Origin: Heligmosomoides polygyrus polygyrus
Taxonomy: Eukaryota; Nematoda; Chromadorea; Rhabditida; Heligmosomidae
Reading direction: 5' to 3'
NCBI GenBank assembly: GCA_947396885.1
Contig: OX377205.1
Span: forward strand, 52,188,676-52,252,675
Length of the DNA: 64,000 nucleotides
A model generated the notes under the pieces. It was not told where the DNA came from, searched no databases, and saw nothing but the letters and a program-made list of their open reading frames with translations. The translations under genes were made by a program, and so were the position numbers. This document shows, piece after piece, positions 1 through 11,250 of the stretch; position 1 is the stretch's first letter, and each line of letters opens with the position of its first letter.

Positions 1-2266
1 CAGCTCGCCTGACCAGGTGAGACAGCTCAGGGATTCGGAGAATCTACCGATTCATCGAAAGGGGCCTTCCGACCTATTGTCTTGGCGAATTGCTGAAGAT
101 CTGCATAAACATAAAATGTGCCACGTGATGTGGGAAACACGCACAATTTTTATTCCTTGATTAAATACTTGCACCTCTTCCATGTCCTTCGTAACGGCTT
201 TGTTGGAGTTCCGAACGAAGGTAAATGTTGCTGCTCATAATCGAAGAAGCGCAAACGAGAAACGGACAGCAGGAAAAGCTGCATAGAAATGTGATGGAAA
301 AAGAGCAGGAGAAGCTACATAGAAATGTGAAATTAAAAGAATCGATCCATTCGGCATGCTCCAGGTGGCAGTCGTAGTGCTGTAGACCGCCTACGCTTCC
401 TGGATGCAAACGGGAATTGCCCCTTGTGGTAGTCATTCTCTAGAGCCGTTTGATCGCAGTTGGCAGCAGGAGAGGCGAACTGTTACGAAGAGACGTTAGC
501 ATGGTGATTAGGACTTAGACCTATGGGTAACGGGATGAGAAGTTTTATCCCATCAAGAGGTTAATTCTTCTCTAGGTATTGAAAGGGTCTCCCCTTTACT
601 GAGGAGTTCCAGAAAAAACCTCGCGCTTTTATTTGTCGTCTTGCTGATATCCATCTAAGCGTGGGAACGGATCGCAAATTGGCCCTTTTGTTTCCCCCTC
701 ACCTACCCTCTTTCTGTATAAGGCAGTAACAGAGCATACGCAGCTGCAGCTCGTGGCCTATCTCCGGTATCTAGGCGCACTTCCAATGAAGACAATCTCT
801 GCAGTCAACGTCTGCACTATAAATGTTTTGGAACTGTTCAAGCTCCAAACTGTGAGGACCATCCTAAATTGGGCTGGAAGCGTTGAAGTTGAGAGCTAAA
901 GAGCGTCGCAGTCATCCTCTGTGATGTGCCACTATTCTACATACTCGAGCAATATTGCGGAAGACGGCTTTCAACCGACTTTCGCCAACGTTCTGTTGTT
1001 GTTTGTTCTGTTTCTCCCTTTCTGAAAAATCTTCACTTGCTGGATCAACTTGCTTTTCTCGGGAATGCCTCGATTATCAAAACTTCGCCACACCGCAGGC
1101 AATTCGTAAAACGCTAGAGATCAGCGCTCCCCTATTCTGTTTTCACGTTGGTTCACCTCTTCACTGTGCCGTCGCAACAGCTTCAATACATAACGCATCT
1201 CAACAACGAGCAGGCTATCGCACAGACAATCCAGCGCTTTGTGGTCCCCAGAAAAGTCTGTACCAGCTCTCTGACCCCGAGTGGGATGACAGCCATGCGG
1301 CATGCGTCGAATCGAACAGAAGTCGATCCTTGTGCGCGGAATTTACTGTGCCACAGATGAAATTTAAGCTCTGAAAAGGAACCGTCTGCACAAACATCTG
1401 TAGTCCCTCTTGACGCATTCCCGCCCACCTCAGAGACGCTAGATTTGGATTTTCAATCTCGCTATGAGAGCTCGAAGCTTCAAAACCATGATGAATAGAT
1501 ATTACAGAGCACTAGGAATCTGGCCGATCAACGACGATGCAGCCTTAGGGGAACAAAGAGACAAATGAGGTCAAAATAGAGCCAGCTGGAACTGAAAAAC
1601 ATGAAACGTCCTGAAAATTCGAAATAAGTAGCAACTCATGATTTCCAGCTTGGGCAACCATGTGAGTTGAATGTGGTGTATCTTCTGGGACGAAACGATA
1701 TTCTTTGGCATGACTTGAGAAGCGGCGGACTTTTTACAAGTTCATCAAAAAAGGAAAATAAAAAAGTCGTTCAGGTGAGGTTCCCTGAATAGCAGAGCGT
1801 AGGCAAATTGGTGCCAGGAGAATTTGTTCGGTTCCCCCTCGAACACCGATAAAATGTGATGTACATTAAGACTTAGAGGTAAAATACCTTTTAAACTTTA
1901 CCTTTTGTTTACCTTTTACGAGAAGCATCATCGCCTCTGCATCTGTACTACAAAACATTGCAAGCATGTGAACTGCCGGCCACTGTCGAAGAAGATTATT
2001 CAAAAGATTGACATCGTTCGGGAAGGACGGTTCTGGGGCCTCACTAACGGCGTTCTATACAGTGTGAAAACCAGATTCGGATTTCCCTTTTGAGTAGCTG
2101 CATGAGGAATGGGAAGCATTCAGCTTATCTGAGGATACACGCTCAGGTAAGAGGCGCCATTGGGCTCAGATTGGAAAGAGCTTTTTTCCAGTCTCGGACG
2201 AATTGATTCCGCCTTTTTTTATTGCGGTCGCTAAGGCTTTGTACATATACGCTCAGACCACTGAAA
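1..2266. other. No recognisable gene or element
   Basis: I read both strands and found no conserved domain, spliced gene, TIR or RNA gene. Open frames are short, overlap on opposite strands and show no family motif. The stretch is treated as intergenic or ancient degraded repeat. Confidence 0.4.
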
Positions 2267-2790
2267 TTACGCGATGCCGCGGTTCCTGAGATTCCGCACA
2301 AGGGTCTCATTCAGTTGGAGGAAATCCACTAATCCGGTTAAGACGAATCCGCTAAAGATGAGGGCCCTGAAGAAGTTCAAATCCTCGGAAATCCAGAAGA
2401 GGCACTGTGTATGTCCGTCGATGAGATGGGCGAACGAAGAGGAGAGTGGGATAAGTGAGGGCAATTGAGGTGGCGTACTGACACGCCCCGTCCGCCGAAA
2501 TGAATGGCGAGAAGCAGGCCGGCAGACGTCGCGCGTCGAACCCGCCGAGCACTTGCGAGCATCAACAGGCGGCCAGAAGCCGCAGCGGCCTTCCTCTGCG
2601 CGCGCATCCATCGAGAAGCCTTCACGCACAATGCCTGGCCGGTCCTCGCTTTGTTTTCGGGAGGCGGACAGTGCTCGGAGAGCTCCAATTGGGCGCTCCG
2701 TTCGACGTCCTTTGGCGGTCGTGCTGAGCGTCTCAAAACGGAAATCAAGGCGTATTCCGAATCCAGGGCATGGCGAAGGCGCCGGCCCAC
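2267..2790 (-). CDS. Candidate 3' end of an unrecognised membrane-protein gene (two exons)
   Basis: I do not recognise this protein. The minus strand can be read as two exons in compatible phase: one ending at 2485 before a GTGTCA donor, and a last exon 2404-2267 after a TACACAG acceptor, ending in TAA. The upstream part (open from about 2790 to 2485, about 102 codons) is rich in Arg and Ala and ends in a hydrophobic patch (SAGLLLAIHF). The last exon encodes 45 residues with a strong membrane-like stretch (FFRALIFSGFVLTGLV) and a basic tail ending NLRNRGIA. The region is locally GC-rich, so several other frames are also open, which weakens the case. No upstream exon or start was identified. 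It could be a real terminal exon or a chance open frame in GC-rich DNA. Confidence 0.28.
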
Positions 2791-2830
2791 TAACGGAAAA
2801 TTGGATTAGCAGAAATGCTGTTAGGGGCAA

Positions 2831-3858
2831 ATAACGTCGCTAAAGAGATTGACGGAGCCATTAAGAATCCAGATGTCGGCGTTTCTCAAATGTCCACTTT
2901 TTCAGAGTGACGCAAGAAGGCTTTTGCCCAATCGGTTAGTTCTTGTTGAAAGAAGAAGCCCCTCAGGCAAGCTTTCGTCCAGTTTTTGCCAGCTTTTGCT
3001 AAAGAAAGCTGCGGGAACAAAAAAAATCTTGGCTTTTTTGGTGGAAAGTTACAAGTCAAAAAGTGGTTGAGCCTCCATGAGACAGTGCCACTTCCTGACA
3101 AATATACCACACATCAGAACAGAACAGAACAGAACATTTATTAAGCCAAAAGTGACACAAAATAAATTCACAAAAGAGTGCAGCAAAAGTTGGCTTTTTA
3201 AGATTGGCAAAAGTAAAACACAGAAGCTATTTAGCCAAAAACTGATACAGAATAGTTAGTACAAAAGGTTGCACCAAACGCTGGTTTTTAAAAGATCAGC
3301 TAAAGTGACTTCTTCCTTGGTTTGCATAAAGTGGAAATTGGTTTTTCAATTCTGATTTGTACTCCGTTTGCTGAAAAAGCAGGGAAGAAAGAGAAACATT
3401 TACTATCCAAGCGTGGTGCAGTATAACGTTTGCACTAACGATAAGCATTATGAAGTAGACTGATTATTGTAAATATGATCGTTTAATAAGAATTTCTTTC
3501 ATCTCAGCTTTGAGATAGGATTAACAGAATTATTGAACAGTATCAGAGCTGCGCATCGCTTAGCTGTACGAGCCCATTGACGGAACGTTTAGTTTTATTT
3601 AATGTTTAGTTTTTTTTTAGATGGTCGCTTCCCTGTCGTTTAGTCTCGAGTCGCCCCGGCAGCGCGACAGGAAGTACACCCGCCCCTGCTGGGGGCGTGG
3701 CGTCAGGAGTTGCAGTCGCTATTCTGCGGACCGGAAACTTTTGTTTTGCGTGTCAAAGGTTTCATAAGGCAGCCGTTAGACTCTCGGTGAAGCCTGGGGG
3801 GTTGGGGGTTGGTGAGCAAGGGGGATGAGTGGAAGATCGCACTCCCTCCACAGGGGCG
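2831..3858. repeat. Repeat-like intergenic DNA with (AGAAC)n and a diverged tandem pair
   Basis: A short (AGAAC)n run lies near 3115-3137. It is followed by two diverged copies of an approximately 89-bp unit starting near 3145 and 3234 (both begin GCCAAAA and contain TGCA(G/C)CAAA), which resembles LINE 3'-UTR debris. From about 3640 to 3858 the DNA becomes GC-rich. A piece of it (AAGGCAGCC..TAGACTCTCG..GGGGGTTGGGGGT) recurs at about 49840-49915, so it is dispersed repeat rather than gene. Confidence 0.4.
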
Positions 3859-3867
3859 GGTGTCCTC

Positions 3868-5437
3868 GGGTTCGTACGTTAGGCAGCTCCCTGGGTTACG
3901 GTAGCGGGCCGCGCCGCGCGCCACCGCCCCCGATCACGGTAGCGTGGCGTGTTGTTGGGCCCGCCTCGGACGGACGGGTCCGACTGCTGCCGACAGGGAC
4001 GGCTAGTGACGTCATACGCGGGCGGTCGCCGAGACTGCTGGGCGCGCTAGGGCGCGAAAAGGTGTGCCGACTGCTTTCGACTGTGTTCCTTCTACTAGCG
4101 CAGAAGAAGGGAAACAGTTCAATGGTAGACAATGTTTGTGGAACATTTGACGTCTTTTGGTAGACTGAGGAAGTGGGAGCGTTTGTTAACTACGTTCGAG
4201 TGGAATGAGATCTGCTTCATATGACTGAGGAGAAATGGTAAGCCACGTTATCAGGAGAATTCGAAAAAAGATTGTGGTGGCTATTATTTAGAAGTTTCAG
4301 AACCAAGTGCAAACTGCAAACTGCAAACTAACAACAAAACATGACATCTTTATCGGGGCAGGGGATACAATGGAGTAGAAGCTTGAGCTTATTCCCGATT
4401 CTTTGGATTAATAATGGATTATCTCAACAAGAAAGAAAAACCGGGGGCATATGTAAACCGTTTGGAAATGGTATAAAACTCGAACTTTAGCCTGAACAAA
4501 GGAAAAGCTGGAAGGTGTAAGGAGTAGATATTTTGATAAAGTAGCTGGGTAATAATACTTCAGACAATGGGGTAGGATAACCACCCAAGAGAATATTTAA
4601 TGCTTACGGCGTCTTTTCCACAGATTCTCTATCGTGTCACTGTTCTTGAAGACCACTGCTTTCTGCTCTAATATATTGTCCGTTGTGATGGGAAGGTTAC
4701 TGTTGCCAGACACTTTAATGAACTTTCACAGGTGTTTGGGTGACGGTTCTCGAAATTCTCTATACATTCTCCACGTCCTCTCTTCGCAGAACCTCGGTAT
4801 TTTCTTAGTATGTAAATATTGCTGTGCTGAACGAGGTCGTAAGGTGGATATTTATTGAGCTGCTCAATACACCACACGCATACACCATATCACCTTACAA
4901 CCTCGTTCGGCATAACAATATTAACATCCCTACACATTTTTCTTTGAATACTCGGCCTTGGGAAATTTTTGAGGGATTGCTGAGACATGGGACCTTTGCT
5001 AGGCTTCAAAAACTGTTCATTGGAGCATTAATCCGTAACTTTCCCCTTGATTGTAATTTCGCTCGTCTCTTCCTCGTTACACTTCTCCAACTCGCGTGTG
5101 ATGGTTTAAGTGTCATGTCGTTCGCAGGCACCCTTTTAGCAAACACTCAGAAACCTTCGTATTTCTCCAACATACAAGCTGAAGCGGAGGTATTTCACAG
5201 TCTCCCTTTTATGCCAAGCCGAAAGAGCGTAGCCAACAGTCGGTGGTGCATAACTTCGTGCTCTAGCGCGACCATTGGTTAGACGCGTATGACGTCACTA
5301 GCCGCCCGTGTCGGCAGCAGTCGGACCCGTCCGTCCGAGGCGGGCTCAACAACACGGCACGCTACCTTGATCGAGGGCAGTGGCGCGCGGCGCGGCCCGC
5401 TACCGTAACCCAGGGAGCTGCCTAACGTAACGCACCC
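3868..5437. mobile_element. 1570-bp long-TIR DNA transposon (Mutator- or Merlin-like), 9-bp TSD
   Basis: The ends are inverted repeats of about 150 bp (left 3868-4020, right 5285-5437) sharing TTAGGCAGCTCCCTGGGT and the GC-rich run after it. The termini read GGGTTCGT on the left and ACGCACCC on the right. They are flanked by identical 9-bp direct repeats GGTGTCCTC at 3859-3867 and 5438-5446, as expected of a target-site duplication. The interior is AT-rich with no recognisable transposase, so it is non-autonomous. A smaller internal hairpin occurs at about 4828-4915 (GAACGAGGTCGTAAGGTG against CACCTTACAACCTCGTTC). Long TIRs beginning GGG with a 9-bp duplication fit Mutator or Merlin superfamilies; the superfamily is inference. 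Confidence 0.75.
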
Positions 5438-7662
5438 GGTGTCCTCCTGACCGCCTCCCGTCGCCCCAGGTCTTGGAGAGTAGCACAGCCAATACTTGCG
5501 TGAAATCCCAACACACGTAGACACCTGAAATTCAGCTGGGAGTCCCTGTTGGAGACTGGAGGCGACTCGAGACTCGTCCCAGCTGAATTTCAGGTGTCTA
5601 CGTGTGTTGAGGTTTCAGGCCTATGCTATACTCCAGTCGCGACGTGGGAGTGCACAGCGACGCGACATATCGCGACGCGCATCGCCATCGCTGAGGCTGA
5701 CATAGTTCACGCAGTTCTGCAGACGGAGACTTTTGCAGAATTTTGGCGAATCATTGATTCGGTGCATCTTTTTCTTGCACTCCTTGTATTCTCGACCGTT
5801 TCGTTCGTGATTTCTCGTTTTTCCCGTTTTAACGCCCTCTGATCCGTATGCCGTTGAAGGATTGTTGTTTTCAAAGGTATTTCGGCGATGTCGTGTTTTG
5901 CTAGGAAGGGGAGGGGGGGGGGGGGGTTCCGCCATGCCTGCTCGCTCAAGAATTAATTTCGTTTCTTTTTCCAACCACCGCACGGAAACCGACGTTTCTG
6001 TGCTCGACACGACACGAGAGGGTTCTCGTGACGTGACGTGTCCAGCACGAAATCGTCCCAGTTGAGGCCCAATTTTTCCAAAACGATGTTCTGCTAGGGG
6101 GTATACGCCATGCCTGTGCTGACTCAAGAAATAATTTCGTTCCTCATTCCAACCACAGGCACGGAAAGCCACAGAAATGTAGATTTCGGTGCCGGCAAGG
6201 AACAACGCAGGAGAAAGAAATGCGGGAATCGGCACAAAAGTGGAAAAACCGTCTACAAAAGTATCTCCCCCAAAAAGTACCCATGCAATTGGCATATTTC
6301 TGAGCCGAACATGTGAAAAGAACCTCCCTGTGACTTGTCCGGTACAGAAATGTGGATTTCCGTGCCGGCAAGGAAGGTAACAGGAGAAAAAAGCCCGAAA
6401 TGAGCCTAGCCACGACGGAGATCCTAGGAGGAGAACAACAGGAAATCACTGTGGTGCGGTCACGAACCAAGGAAGTGTCGAAATATGTGAGCGGACGTGT
6501 ACAGAATAGGGCATGGCAAGCACTCCCCCCGCTGCGACCATCGCTGTCCGTCGCACGGGAGTATGTTTCGCTCCCGCCACTCGGAGGACACCCCTCTGCG
6601 ACGCGTCGCGGGAGCGATGGCGCGTCAACTGACAACCGCGCCCCACTGCGCCGTCCGCCCCTGCAGCGAAGGCGCGTCATTGACAGTTGCCCCGCGCTCG
6701 TCGCTGGAGCGACGCGGGAGTATACCATAGGCCTAAACGACAGGGTAGCGACCAACTGGCCGCAAGGACGAAAAAGCCTTTTGTAGCCCCTCTGTTGTTG
6801 TCACTGAAGAAAAGTGGTCATCGCGTCTTCTACTCGCGTCTTCTACCCAGCTGAATTTCAGGTGTCTACGCGTGTTTGGGTTTCACGCGAGTATTGGCTG
6901 TGCTATTCTCCAGGAAAGCAAGCAGAGTGCTGTCGAAACCCAAATAAAACAGTCGACTTACAAGAAACACGCGCGAATTGCAGGAGAAGGAAATGACATT
7001 GCGAGGTGCCGCAAGCTGGCCGTTGTACTGGAGCCGAGGTTCTCTCTGTCCCCCAATAATCTCCTGAGGCTACACGAAAAAGCCACCAACATACCGAACA
7101 ACTTGAGTGAGGGGAAGGAGAGGAGGATGAAGAAGCCTTTTCCTTGCGCTTCCTTCGATTCTTGACCGTTTATCGAGTTTTTTTCCTTACTCAGTAGTTT
7201 CACGCATTTCATATGCCTCTTCACTCTTGAGTCAGTCTAACGGACAATTCTTTCGTTAAATTCCGTTACATAAATTTAACGAAAAATGACGCTAAATCCG
7301 GTAAGTCGTTGATCGATAAATGCATATCTCTGTTCTGAACGCTGTGGACTGTCACTGTCTCTCATCGTCGCAACGTTTAGTGTTCACAGTTCGTGGTGAG
7401 GCTTCACCTGGTAGTTTCTGCTTAGATCTACGCTTTTGTGACTCTGAGAGGGGCGAACTAACTGAAATGTCAGTCATTAAGAGTTTCTAATAACCCAGGA
7501 TCCGACTGTGAGTTCAACGCGCTAGTGAGCAATTCGAGCCGCGCACTGTTAAAGATCCCGATCAGGGATGGGCGGAAATTTTGAAAATCCTCCCAGAAAA
7601 CAGAAAATCGCGTTCGTCAGAAAACAGAAAGGGCAAAAACGCCAGAAAAGAAACAATTTCGA
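5438..7662. repeat. Repeat-rich unassigned DNA with a 28-bp box used as a hairpin
   Basis: No gene is recognised. An inverted pair at about 5512-5606 (CAGCTGAATTTCAGGTGTCT and its complement) forms a hairpin, and the same box recurs at 6847-6872. Two direct, diverged copies of a roughly 110-bp unit lie at 5905-6010 and 6095-6215, and its end recurs at 6343-6385 (CAGAAATGTGGATTTC). The DNA around 6520-6725 is CpG-rich with repeated GCGACGCG words. A hAT-type terminus (CAGGGATGGGCGGAA) is visible at 7563, matching relics near 26826 and 41556. Confidence 0.4.
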
Positions 7663-7692
7663 AATTACCATCGGAGTACTCCGATGGTAATT
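7663..7692. repeat. 30-bp perfect palindrome
   Basis: A perfect inverted repeat centred on GGAGTACTCC, followed closely by a second, imperfect version (CCATCGGAGCACTACTCCGATG) and by several TTGCTAACA/CAGCTAACA repeats up to 7760. It is probably part of a small fold-back element next to the Helitron-like region that follows. Confidence 0.6.
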
Positions 7693-7789
7693 GCTAACAA
7701 TTACCATCGGAGCACTACTCCGATGATAATTGCTAACATAACAGCTAACAGCTAACAACATAATTGCTAACATATGATATGTTAAGCTG

Positions 7790-8847
7790 GCAGCGCGTCA
7801 GGGTATGGATGAGTGCCAAACGCCGGAAATCAGAAGACGTGCCGCAAACGTCGTCCAACATGTGTCGGGATTCAGAAGACGTTCTGAATGCGTCGTCCAA
7901 CGTGCATTGGAATTCAGAAGACGTGCCATGGACGTCGTTCAACGTGCACATCGATGCAGAAGACGTGCAGCAGACGTCCAACTTTCTTATAGATTCCGAG
8001 TAATACCGGTAAGGGGGGACCAGTGAAGAGGGGATCAAGTAAGGGAGACCACTAGAGAGAGGGGGGGGGAAGAAGGTGACCAGTATCTTTCCTCAATATC
8101 GTCCAAAGTGTGAAGGGATTTAGAAGACGTGCCGCAGAGTCCAACTTGCGTAAGGATTTCGAGAAAGTAGACCAGTAGGAGGAAAACCAGTGGATCAGCA
8201 AAGAAGGATCACTAAAGGGGAACCAGTATTTTCCCTCAATATCGTCCAATATGCGTTGGGTTTCTGAAGACGGGTCACAGATGTCGTGGCACGTGTGTTG
8301 GAGTGTACTTAATCTGCAGAAGTGTCATAGGCGTCATTGCAACGTGGTGGTGACACGTGAGTCGGGACTCAGTGTCACATGTGCGTGCTTGACTCTCACT
8401 CCGTTTCTTTGCTAGCACGTAGGAAAAGAAGTATGTAATTAGCGGGGGGCGGGGTAGAAGAGAGAGTGACTATGGGATTCGGAGGCGTATTATTGCCGTC
8501 GGACAGTAAATGGTACCAATACCGATTAATTTTAATTATGTTTCTGCAGATTAAGCTCTTTGGATTCGGACTCTCATGAACTGTTTCTCGTCACTTAGAG
8601 AACGGACACTTCGGAGAATAAATCGCGTACATGCGATAGAGAGTGGAGGGGCTTCATAGGAGCAGTGAATATCCTGCCCTACCATATCCCGCTCCACTAA
8701 TCTATATAGTAAAACCAGTTTTTACTGTAATAAAAGTAAGACGGTCTAAAGGAGAATGGAGGGAGATGGGGGTTGTTCGATTCTCGGGGGTTGGGGGCGA
8801 AGCCTCCAACCAGACGTTTGGCAACCGCTAGGCCGCTGAACTTCTGG
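7790..8847 (+). mobile_element. Helitron, 3' portion (plus orientation)
   Basis: The 3' end matches two other Helitrons in this window. It has a GGGGGCGAAGCC hairpin at about 8793 and a terminal imperfect hairpin around CCGCTAGGCCGC, then CTGG at 8844-8847, followed by host T, as expected for the Helitron CTRR-T 3' signature. Sequence from 7790 (CAGCGCGTCAGGGTATG) onward aligns in opposite orientation with the complete 747-bp copy at 56598-57344. A 5' TC terminus was not found, so this copy is probably 5' truncated. No Rep/helicase coding is visible; it is non-autonomous. Confidence 0.65.
7833..7990. repeat. 42-bp minisatellite, about four copies
   Basis: The word GAAGACGT recurs at 7833, 7875, 7917 and 7959, a 42-bp period, with internal ACGTCGT(T/C)CAACGTG. 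Stray single units follow at about 8121 and 8266. The same unit in the opposite orientation is present in the related Helitron at about 57000-57110, and a relative lies at 13955-14045. The array belongs to the Helitron family rather than being a locus-specific satellite. Confidence 0.7.
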
Positions 8848-9136
8848 TAAATAATAAAATGATTGTGATGGAGAGGATATGCTTGATCTGTCCTAGCGTC
8901 CATGCATTCAAGAAAGCACTTTCACCAGAAACCTTTGTCCTGAAACTCTCTCAGTTGCAACCTCATGTCGTTCCGTGAAATATCAAGCCAGTGTACGACA
9001 TCTTCAGTCTGCTAAGGATCTGCTAGTAATTGGGTGTTGTAAGGAGCATTTATGAGTTGAGTTGACCTGAAAACTTTCTGCTTTGCCAAAAGTAGGCCAC
9101 TTACTAGTAAAAGTAGTCTCGAAGAACGAGGCGAAC
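8848..9136. other. Short unassigned spacer
   Basis: AT-rich sequence between the Helitron 3' end and the next transposon. Nothing recognisable on either strand. Confidence 0.4.
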
Positions 9137-9333
9137 TAACAAGGGAACTGCCTGGAAGGTACGCCGGAACGGCAAGAGCGAGTACCATAGGGAGAATCTC
9201 CGTGCTCCAGATAGTAACAGAACATGTTTTGTTTTTGCCGAACCCTTGAGGCAAACGAGAACGAGGGTGTAATGGTTAAGGGTCCGCAGAGCGAGCTCTT
9301 CACGGCAGCGCAAGATCCCGGTGTCGTGGAATG

Positions 9334-9393
9334 TGTGGCGCAGTGGTAGAGGGCACGCCTCGTGTTCGTGAGGTCTAGGGTTCCGGTCCCATG
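9334..9393 (+). ncRNA. tRNA-like sequence (left arm of fold-back element)
   Basis: An A-box match TGGCGCAGTGG (9336-9346) is followed by an anticodon-like hairpin CCTCG..TGAGG and a B-box-like GGTTCCGGTCC (9379-9389) inside a short GGG/CCC T-stem. The anticodon loop is about one base short and no clean acceptor stem is evident. This is a tRNA-derived module (SINE-like or pseudo-tRNA), not a functional tRNA gene. Confidence 0.5.
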
Positions 9394-10303
9394 CTATCTC
9401 GCGTTTTGCACTTTTACCATAGTATCGAATTCCATAGAGATTTCCATATCTGAACTTGTTTTTGGAGTTTGCTACGGTAAGATGTTTTTATTACTTATTA
9501 TTTGTCCATACCTCGTAATTCACCAGCAGTGTCCGAAATATGCCAAATGCTATTTTGTATGAAACTGTTACTCCAACAAATTGTTCTCATTGTCAATGTA
9601 AGAAATTTTGACGCAGGAACAACATGAAACAGCGGCAGAACGCCAGAAAAATGCTTCAAATGCAATTTATTAGTGTCGGTGAGGTGAGTGCCACCAGTGT
9701 GCTCACTGTAGGAGGGGACCACATGAACTTCAACTTGACCTACCACCTCGATCAATATTCTCGCCTCTGTTATGCTTACAAAGTCGCGCGGTTATAACAA
9801 GCTGCTGCCGCCAACACTGACTCTACAATGTCTGCTAACCCTCGAGTGGTCATTCACCTACTGACACTGAAGTGCGGATCTCCACTGGATGCTGTCCCTT
9901 AGAGAGACGAAATGAAGCTGGCGGAAGGAATAGCAAGTATCCTACAGGATTTCGAACTGCGACATCTGGAAATCGACGAAGTGGAGAAGCTGGAGGTAGT
10001 GGAGGAAGAGGACCAAGAGTTTCAACCAGAAGAGGATTGTGCCGGAGTCACGACACCACTAACCAGTGAAGGCACTATCACGTTTTCGGGAGGACAAACC
10101 GTTTCGGAGGAAATGGTTTGGCTATCCTAGAATCGTTACACTATACAAGCTTAAGAACTGGAGAAAGTGGACTGTATCGCGATTCCAGGCTTCGGCTGCA
10201 GCGGAGTACCACTGGGCAGGAACTGTGAAGTCAAACACAATTTCAGATATGGAAAGCTCTATGAAAATCCGATACTACGGTAAAAGTGCAAAAACGCGAG
10301 GTA

Positions 10304-10366
10304 GTATGGGACCGGAACCCTAGACCTCACGAACTTGAGGCGTGCCCTCTACCACTGCGCCACCCA
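10304..10366 (-). ncRNA. tRNA-like sequence (right arm, opposite strand)
   Basis: Mirror copy of the module at 9334-9393, read on the minus strand: A box TGGCGCAGTGG, anticodon-like stem CCTCA..TGAGG, then GGTTCCGGTCC. A and B boxes are retained in both arms, so two convergent Pol III-type internal promoters may lie inside one element. Confidence 0.5.
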
Positions 10367-10556
10367 GTCCACGACACCGGATCTTGCGCTGCCGTGAGGA
10401 GCTCGCTCTGCAGACCTTAACCATTACACCCTCGTTCTCGTTTGCCTCAAGGATTCGGCAAAAACAAAACATGTTCTGTTACTATCTGGAGCACGGAGAT
10501 TCTCCCTATGGTACTCGTTCTTGTCGTTCCGGCGTACCGTTCAGGCAGCTCCCTTG

Positions 10557-11250
10557 TAAGAATATCTACCATGGCGTAGTCAACAATACTAACGAATCTC
10601 TCAACAGCTTTAGAGTGTGTGCGAGAGGTGTTTATAAAGTGAAGCAATGGAGTTGAAACAGTGCAAGCAGTGATCAATGAGCCTTCATGGCGTTCGGTAC
10701 TCACACATGTGATAGGTGAAACTCATCATTTATAAGCCATTATTTTTGTACCTCTCCTCTTTAGGCCAACCTTTGAAGAATCAAAGCATTTTTTTTGCAG
10801 AAACGCTCGCAGTATTACGGTTAATGATGCAATCGTTAGGGCCTTAGCTGTACAAGGGAGCTGATGAGTAACGTATCATACTTTAAATGTCGAGACTTCT
10901 ACGACCTGTAGGTCAGGATTTTCAATTTACTGATTGTACTGAATTTGGAGTGTAGAAAGCAAACGTAGAAACTTAAATGAAATGAATTTAGGTAAACGCT
11001 TTCAACTAAAACCGCTTGTCCACGACCACAATTTCTAGTCATACGACAGCACGTGCTAGTGGAACAAACACAAGTTTCTATGTCCTGGCTGATCTTCGGC
11101 CAGTAGACTTATTTCCTAGCGAGCATCTTCATTCTTGTCATTCCTGGGTGTACCTCGTGGAGCTGCTGCAGAACAACAGTGCTCAGGCGCTCAAGTATGG
11201 CGACCCGGTTTCCAACGAACACGCATCCTTCCAGTGTGGAAAGTTCTCCT
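10557..11250. other. Unassigned, AT-rich
   Basis: No recognisable gene. An open frame at 11016-11270 on the plus strand has no family features and runs into the next element. Considered intergenic. Confidence 0.35.

Larger units (their letters stand above)
9140..10556. mobile_element. 1417-bp fold-back element with tRNA-like modules in both arms
   Basis: Long inverted arms (about 9140-9450 and 10240-10556) start CAAGGGAACTGCC and end with its near complement. They are flanked by TAA at 9137-9139 and 10557-10559, compatible with a PIF/Harbinger-type 3-bp TSD (weak alone, since three bases can match by chance). Each arm carries a tRNA-like sequence facing inward from its own end. The 800-bp centre holds an acidic open frame at 9912-10130 (72 codons) that I cannot assign; it may be a transposase remnant, because a frame-shifted continuation is seen to 10323. 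Confidence 0.65.

Noticed and set aside
4824..5282. 152-codon plus-strand open frame
   Set aside because: Lies inside the 9-bp-TSD element interior, begins in a hairpin and shows no transposase motif.
7790..8060. CRISPR-like array
   Set aside because: Period 42 with no repeat/spacer division; all bases recur with drift, so it is a minisatellite in a eukaryotic Helitron.
9912..10130. Acidic 72-codon open frame as an independent gene
   Set aside because: It lies in the centre of a TIR element and runs into shifted frames; at best a transposase remnant.
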